Notes under the pieces: generated by a model
What the model saw: only the letters and a program-made list of their open reading frames with translations
Told to the model about the DNA's origin: nothing
Databases searched by the model: none
In this document: piece by piece, positions 59,818 through 64,000 of the stretch
Numbering within the stretch: the first letter of the stretch is position 1
How the letters are laid out: each line of letters begins with the position of its first letter
Program-made: the position numbers and the translations under genes
Source of the DNA: Mycolicibacterium sp. CBMA 226
GTDB taxonomy: Bacteria; Actinomycetota; Actinomycetes; Mycobacteriales; Mycobacteriaceae
Length of the DNA stretch: 64,000 bases
Direction of reading: 5' to 3'
Assembly (NCBI RefSeq): GCF_009729075.1
Contig: NZ_VTGY01000007.1
Coordinates: 186,001 to 250,000 of the forward strand

Positions 59818-62385
59818 ATGCAGAATTCCGCTGTCCGGGTGTCTTTCGACGCCGACGGGCTGAACAACCACGCCCAAATCCAGTGGCCCGGGCACCCGCC
59901 GCTGCTGGCCGACGTCTGCGCGATGTTCGAGTCCTTCGGCCTGCGCGTCGCCTCCTATCACCACTCCGACGACGCCGGGCACTTCTACGAATTCGGTGAT
60001 CTGTCGCTGTCCGAATCGACACGCGACCTGGTCGCGCAGGCGTGCGAGGCCGCCATCGCCGGGCGCTGGACCGTCGACCGGTACGCGATGCTCATCGCGG
60101 CAGCCGGCATAGACTGGCGCCGGGCGGTGCTGATCCGCGCGGCGTGCCGGTTCGTCCGGCAGACGGGGCTGGGGTTCTCCGAGGACTACATCATCGAATC
60201 CCTGGTCGCCGCGCCCGGTTTCGTCAACGCGCTGTTGGCCCTTTTCGATGCGCGGTTCAACCCGGACGCCACGGCAGACATCGAGCAGGCGGACCGCGAG
60301 GTCGCCGGCCTGGTGGATGCCGCGACCTCGCTCGACGACGATCGGATCCGGCGGGCGCTGCACGCCTTCGTCGCAGCGACGTTGCGCACCAACTGGTTCC
60401 AGGTCGGACGCGACGGCCAACCCAAGGAGTACGTGTCGTTCAAGATCGACTCGTCCCGGCTGTCGATCACCGGACCCGTCGTGCCTTATCGCGAGATCTT
60501 CGTGCACTCCGACACCGTCGAGGGCGTGCACCTGCGCAGTGGCGCGATCGCCCGCGGCGGTCTGCGCTGGTCCAACCGCGCCGAAGACTTCCGCACCGAG
60601 GTCCTGGGACTGATGAAGACGCAGGCCGTGAAGAACGCCCCGATCGTGCCTACCGGCGCCAAGGGTGCCTTCGTCTTGCGTTCTGCCACTGTCGATCCCG
60701 CTGACGGCTACCGCACCTTCATCCGCGGTCTGCTCGACGTCACCGACAACATCGTCGACGGCACCGTCCGCCACCCGAGCCGCGCCGTGTGCGCCGACGG
60801 CGACGACGCCTACCTCGTCGTGGCCGCGGACAAGGGCACCGCCACGTTCTCGGACCTGGCCAATTCCATTGCCGCCGAATACGACTTCTGGTTGGGCGAC
60901 GCCTTCGCCTCGGGTGGGTCGGCCGGATACGACCACAAGGCCATGGGCATCACCGCCCGCGGCGCCTGGCTGTCGGTACGCCGGCACTTCGCCGAGGCCG
61001 GTCATGACATCGACGTCGAACCGTTCACCGTCGCCGGCATCGGCGACATGTCGGGTGACGTATTCGGCAACGGAATGCTGTTGTCCCGCAACATCAAGCT
61101 GGTCGCCGCGTTCGACCACCGGCACATCTTCCTCGATCCGAATCCCGACCCGGAGTCGTCTTTCGTCGAGCGCGAGCGCCTCTTCCGGCTCCCCCGGTCC
61201 AGCTGGCAGGACTACAACTCGGCACTGATCTCGTCGGGCGGCGGGGTGTGGTCCCGCACCGCGAAGTCGATTCCGCTGTCGGATCAGACCCGCGCCCGCC
61301 TGGGCATCACAGCCACAGAATGCACGCCTGACGAGCTGATCAGCGCCGTGCTGCGGGCACCGGTCGACCTGCTGTGGAACGGCGGCGTCGGCACCTACGT
61401 CCGCGCCGACGACGAGACCGACGCCGACGCCCAGGACAAGGCCAACGACCGCGTGCGCGTCACCGCATCGCAGTTGCGCTGCAAGGTGATCGGCGAAGGC
61501 GGCAACCTCGGCCTGACGCAGCAGGCGCGTATCGCGTTCGCGCTGAACGGCGGCCGCATCAACGCCGACTTCATCGACAACGCCGCCGGAGTCGCCACCT
61601 CGGACCTCGAAGTCAACCTCAAGATCGCGCTTGACTCCGGCAATATCGCCACCGCACAACGCAATGCGCTGCTGGCCGGAGCCACCGACGACGTCGCCGC
61701 GCGGGTGCTCGCCGACAACGCCGACCAGATTCTCGCGATCAGCATGGCCGCCGCCGAGGCCGGCACGCTGTTGGAGCGGCACGTCCGGCTCATCGGCAAC
61801 CTGCGGGACGAGGCCGGGGTCGACCCCGACGTCGAAGGGCTGCCGTCCAAGCAGGAACTGGACCGTCGTCGCCTCGTCGGGCTCGGGCTCACCCGCCCCG
61901 AGATCGCCGTGCTACTGGCGCAATCCAAGAACCTGGTGTCGCAGGAACTGTTGGCCTCCGAGGTGCCGGATCACGAGATGTTCGTCGGGCGCCTGGAGCA
62001 GTACTTCCCGGCCACGATCGCCGAGCATGCGCACACAGAGATCGCGAACCACCCACTGCGCCGCGAGATCGTCGCGACCTCGGTGGCGGGTGAGCTGATC
62101 AACCGGGTGGGTCCCGGCACCATCTACCGCATGCAGGAGCGGCTGTCGGTGAGCACCTCCGACGTGGCGATGGCCTATGCCACGGTACGTGACATCCTCG
62201 ATCTCGACACCCTGTGGTCCGACGTGCTGATCGGGAAAACCGATGAGGGGCAGCGTATTCAAGCGCTGCTGGAGATTCGCGAGTTGATCGAGCATCTGAC
62301 GTCGTGGGTGGTGCGCAACGGCGCGGGCAACCGCGACCGGGTGAGCGCCGCGGTGACCCGCTTGATGGCCGTCAGCTCTTCTTGA
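59818..62385 (+). CDS. NAD-specific glutamate dehydrogenase, short form
   Basis: The product has 855 residues and matches the catalytic and C-terminal parts of the large (about 1,600-residue) NAD-GDH family. RGGLRWSNRAEDFRTEVLG, KTQAVKNAPIVPTGAKGAF and VAGIGDMSGDVFGNGMLLS are the family signatures. The N-terminal ACT-type regulatory part of about 700 residues is absent. It oxidises glutamate to 2-oxoglutarate and ammonia with NAD+. The ATG at 59818 has a weak ribosome binding site (GGAG 12 nt upstream). The downstream VOC gene overlaps its end by 14 bp. Confidence 0.88.
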   Translation: MQNSAVRVSFDADGLNNHAQIQWPGHPPLLADVCAMFESFGLRVASYHHSDDAGHFYEFGDLSLSESTRDLVAQACEAAIAGRWTVDRYAMLIAAAGIDWRRAVLIRAACRFVRQTGLGFSEDYIIESLVAAPGFVNALLALFDARFNPDATADIEQADREVAGLVDAATSLDDDRIRRALHAFVAATLRTNWFQVGRDGQPKEYVSFKIDSSRLSITGPVVPYREIFVHSDTVEGVHLRSGAIARGGLRWSNRAEDFRTEVLGLMKTQAVKNAPIVPTGAKGAFVLRSATVDPADGYRTFIRGLLDVTDNIVDGTVRHPSRAVCADGDDAYLVVAADKGTATFSDLANSIAAEYDFWLGDAFASGGSAGYDHKAMGITARGAWLSVRRHFAEAGHDIDVEPFTVAGIGDMSGDVFGNGMLLSRNIKLVAAFDHRHIFLDPNPDPESSFVERERLFRLPRSSWQDYNSALISSGGGVWSRTAKSIPLSDQTRARLGITATECTPDELISAVLRAPVDLLWNGGVGTYVRADDETDADAQDKANDRVRVTASQLRCKVIGEGGNLGLTQQARIAFALNGGRINADFIDNAAGVATSDLEVNLKIALDSGNIATAQRNALLAGATDDVAARVLADNADQILAISMAAAEAGTLLERHVRLIGNLRDEAGVDPDVEGLPSKQELDRRRLVGLGLTRPEIAVLLAQSKNLVSQELLASEVPDHEMFVGRLEQYFPATIAEHAHTEIANHPLRREIVATSVAGELINRVGPGTIYRMQERLSVSTSDVAMAYATVRDILDLDTLWSDVLIGKTDEGQRIQALLEIRELIEHLTSWVVRNGAGNRDRVSAAVTRLMAVSSS

Positions 62386-62809
62386 GTTCTTCGGCGAACA
62401 TCACGATGATGCCGCTGGGACCGCGGACGTACGTCAGCTTGTAGATGTCCTCGTAGGTCGCCACGCCACGGAGTGGGTGACACCCGTGGCGGGCGGCGAT
62501 CTCGAGGGCCGCGTCGATGTCGTCGACCGAGAACGCCACGCGGTGCATCCCAATATCGTTGGGGCGGGTGGGTTCCGACTCGTTCGCCGCGGGATGGATG
62601 TACTCGAACAGCTCGATGCGGCCGTGACCGTCCGGCGTCTCGAGCATCGCGATGTTGGCGTGATTGCCGTCGAGGCCCACGGCGGTGTCGGTCCACTCGC
62701 CGCTGACGGTGGCACGGCCGACGACCGTGAGGCCGAGGTCGGTGAAGAACGCGATGGTAGCGTCGAGATCGCGCACGGCGATGCCGACGTTCTCGAGTTT
62801 GATGGCCAT
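62372..62809 (-). CDS. VOC-family protein (glyoxalase/epimerase fold)
   Basis: The ATG at 62809 gives 145 residues with two beta-alpha-beta-beta-beta units. The first unit starts KLENVGIAVRDLDATIAFFTDLG, where most relatives have H-V-G; here the metal-binding His is Asn. The second His is kept in GMHRVAFSVDDID, and Glu in RIELFEY. The protein resembles methylmalonyl-CoA epimerase and lactoylglutathione lyase-like proteins, but the changed site makes the activity uncertain. An ATG at 62830 is an alternative start. Confidence 0.8.
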   Translation of the reverse strand: MAIKLENVGIAVRDLDATIAFFTDLGLTVVGRATVSGEWTDTAVGLDGNHANIAMLETPDGHGRIELFEYIHPAANESEPTRPNDIGMHRVAFSVDDIDAALEIAARHGCHPLRGVATYEDIYKLTYVRGPSGIIVMFAEELKKS

Positions 62810-62833
62810 GCCGGGCATGCTACCGAGCACTCG

Positions 62834-63433
62834 CTATCGGTGCGGTTGTTCGAATTGTCGCAACGAAATCTCAAGTGCCGCATCGACCCGCGCTCGTTCA
62901 CCGGTCAGCATCAAGTCGAGTTGCAGGCCGCGAAACTGCGCCAGCAGGAGGGTTGCCAGCGCCCGCGCATCCTGTCGGTTCCAGCCACCTGCAGCGACGA
63001 TACGTTCGGAGATCAACGCGACCCAACCGTGGATCATCGACTCGGTTAGCCGCTTGTCCCCCAGGCTGCGGCTGCCGAACAGCTCGAACAGCAACCGGAA
63101 TTGACGCTGCTCGCGTGGCTCGCACAGCCTGAGCCACAAGGCCCTTGCCAAGTCGGCGACGGAATAGCCGGGCGACAGGTCGATCTCGCCGGCCAGCCGC
63201 GTCTCGAAGTCGGCGCGAATATGCTCCGTCACTTCGAGCACCAACTCATCTTTCGACGCGAAGTGTCTGAGCAGCGTCGCATGGGTGACACCGAGTGCTT
63301 CGGCCAGCCGCCGCAATGACAGGTCGGCCAGGCCGTTGTCGAGCACGTACTCGGCCGCGGCGCCGAGCAGCTCCGGACGGCGGTGCTGAAATCGTGCCGT
63401 ACGTCCATCGATACGCGGTGGTTCGCTGTCCAT
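62834..63433 (-). CDS. TetR-family regulator
   Basis: The ATG at 63433 follows GGGGAGGAG by 6 nt and gives 199 residues; the longer GTG start at 63451 has no such site. The helix-turn-helix is RRPELLGAAAEYVLDNGLADLSLRRLAEALGVTHATLLRHF. It is divergent from the beta-lactamase-fold gene, and two direct operator-like elements lie between them. It may repress that gene. Confidence 0.88.
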   Translation of the reverse strand: MDSEPPRIDGRTARFQHRRPELLGAAAEYVLDNGLADLSLRRLAEALGVTHATLLRHFASKDELVLEVTEHIRADFETRLAGEIDLSPGYSVADLARALWLRLCEPREQRQFRLLFELFGSRSLGDKRLTESMIHGWVALISERIVAAGGWNRQDARALATLLLAQFRGLQLDLMLTGERARVDAALEISLRQFEQPHR

Positions 63434-63476
63434 CGGTTGCTCCTCCCCCACATCTGTACACGCAACCGATTTATAC

Positions 63477-63506
63477 GTACCATCTGGTACGCGTACCTCT
63501 TGGTGC
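63477..63506. promoter_or_regulatory. paired TetR operators between divergent genes
   Basis: GTACCA-TC-TGGTAC at 63477-63490 is a perfect dyad. A degenerate second copy (GTACCTCTTGGTGC) follows at 63493-63506, 16 bp apart. The pair lies between the TetR gene (start 63433) and the hydrolase gene (start 63527). Confidence 0.6.
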
Positions 63507-63526
63507 GTCTATAGGAGGTTACTACG

Positions 63527-64000
63527 GTGTCACGTCGTCCCGCCGCTGCCGCGGCATTCACCGTGCGCTATCTGGCGCGCAAGATGTTCGCTCCGAACCG
63601 TCCCGCATCATTGGCCGAAATCGGCCTGTTCACCGGCGCGCCACAGCACGAGACCTTCATGCGGATCGATGAACTGGCGCCGGTCCGGCGGATGCCCGCG
63701 TCCACCAACCCGGCCCCGTGGCCGGCCGGGCCGCCCCTGTCGCTGCCCGCGTCATATGCGTTCGATGGCCGGACGAAGACCACCGAGCAATTCTTGCTCG
63801 ACACCGATACCGCAGCCCTGCTGGTGATCGTGGACGGACAAGTCCGATATGAGCGGTATCTCCTCACCGGCGGCCCGAGGGTCAACTGGTTGTCGATGTC
63901 GGTGGCCAAGAGCTTCATCTCTGCCCTCGTCGGAATCGCCGTGGACGAAGGACACATCCCCGACATCGACGCCGCGATCAGTGACTACGTGCCCGTCGAT
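63527..64000 (+). CDS. beta-lactamase-fold serine hydrolase, C-terminus cut by window edge
   Basis: An open frame of 158 codons runs from a GTG at 63527 (9 nt after AGGAGG) to the window edge without a stop. The catalytic Ser-x-x-Lys motif is present in WLSMSVAKSFISALVG, the usual arrangement in class C beta-lactamase and 6-aminohexanoate-dimer hydrolase-like enzymes; the second motif Tyr-x-Asn lies beyond the window. The N-terminus has no signal peptide, suggesting a cytosolic esterase or amidase. The substrate is unknown. It is probably repressed by the divergent TetR. Confidence 0.82.
   Translation, partial: MSRRPAAAAAFTVRYLARKMFAPNRPASLAEIGLFTGAPQHETFMRIDELAPVRRMPASTNPAPWPAGPPLSLPASYAFDGRTKTTEQFLLDTDTAALLVIVDGQVRYERYLLTGGPRVNWLSMSVAKSFISALVGIAVDEGHIPDIDAAISDYVPVD

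Noticed and set aside
59656..61782. Open frame of 708 codons on the minus strand
   Set aside because: It is antisense to the gabD end and the glutamate dehydrogenase gene, and the GC-rich third-position bias explains its length.

Overview
The window is one continuous stretch of a high-GC actinobacterial chromosome, almost certainly a Mycobacterium sensu lato, most like the fast-growing Mycolicibacterium type. Evidence: full-length orthologues and gene order typical of M. tuberculosis (serA-leuB; ilvB-ilvN-ilvC with cfp6 opposite; doxX/lppZ; gatCAB with pfkA; ligA; helY-tatC-tatA-pafC-pafB-pafA), a 13E12-family HNH protein behind a perfect mycobacterial SOS box, frequent GTG starts, and leaderless-type promoter spacing. 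No tRNA, rRNA, insertion sequence, prophage or CRISPR array was seen. Coding density is very high; the longest stretches without a gene are about 260-280 bp (6883-7154, 10570-10826 and 56670-56946), and each holds recognisable regulatory structure.

Layout. 1-2113: a hydrolase cut by the window edge, a divergent MmyB-like regulator, and a small membrane protein. 2127-10735: amino-acid biosynthesis (serA-leuB and ilvBNC), with an FAD oxidoreductase and a flavodoxin-like protein between; ilvB has a leader peptide and attenuator. 10827-20887: cfp6, doxX, lppZ, an unknown membrane protein, gatB, a secreted phosphodiesterase, pfkA, gatA, gatC and an ACT protein. 20988-24079: a tight DUF4178-DUF4247-DUF350-aminopropyltransferase operon. 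24070-26845: a membrane protein and ligA. 26902-32710: an accessory patch with a YjbR protein, a methyltransferase, the SOS-controlled 13E12 protein, a UbiB-like kinase, a broken cupin/hydrolase chimera and an M24 peptidase. 32763-43199: exonuclease, DUF4333 protein, MBL hydrolase, HelY, TatC, TatA, PafC, PafB, PafA. 43253-46246: TetR plus hydrolase, a small secreted protein, a cupin, and a CsoR-like regulator.

46265-62385 looks like an amine and GABA catabolic region. A PucR-type regulator is divergent from gamma-aminobutyraldehyde dehydrogenase, copper amine oxidase, a universal stress protein and an APC permease. After an inverted amidohydrolase-TetR-methyltransferase cassette come gabT, gabD and an unusually short NAD-glutamate dehydrogenase. 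In the inferred route, an imported amine is oxidised to an aldehyde, then to GABA, then to succinate semialdehyde and succinate. The glutamate made by GabT would be returned to 2-oxoglutarate by the dehydrogenase. The right end carries a VOC protein, a TetR regulator and a truncated beta-lactamase-fold hydrolase.

The points most worth a second look are the ilvB attenuator, the DUF4178/DUF4247/DUF350/SpeE-like operon, the short glutamate dehydrogenase, the cupin/hydrolase deletion scar, the amidohydrolase that has lost a metal-binding His, and the paired operators shared by the inverted cassette. Family names come from reading the translated sequence and memory; no database search was run.
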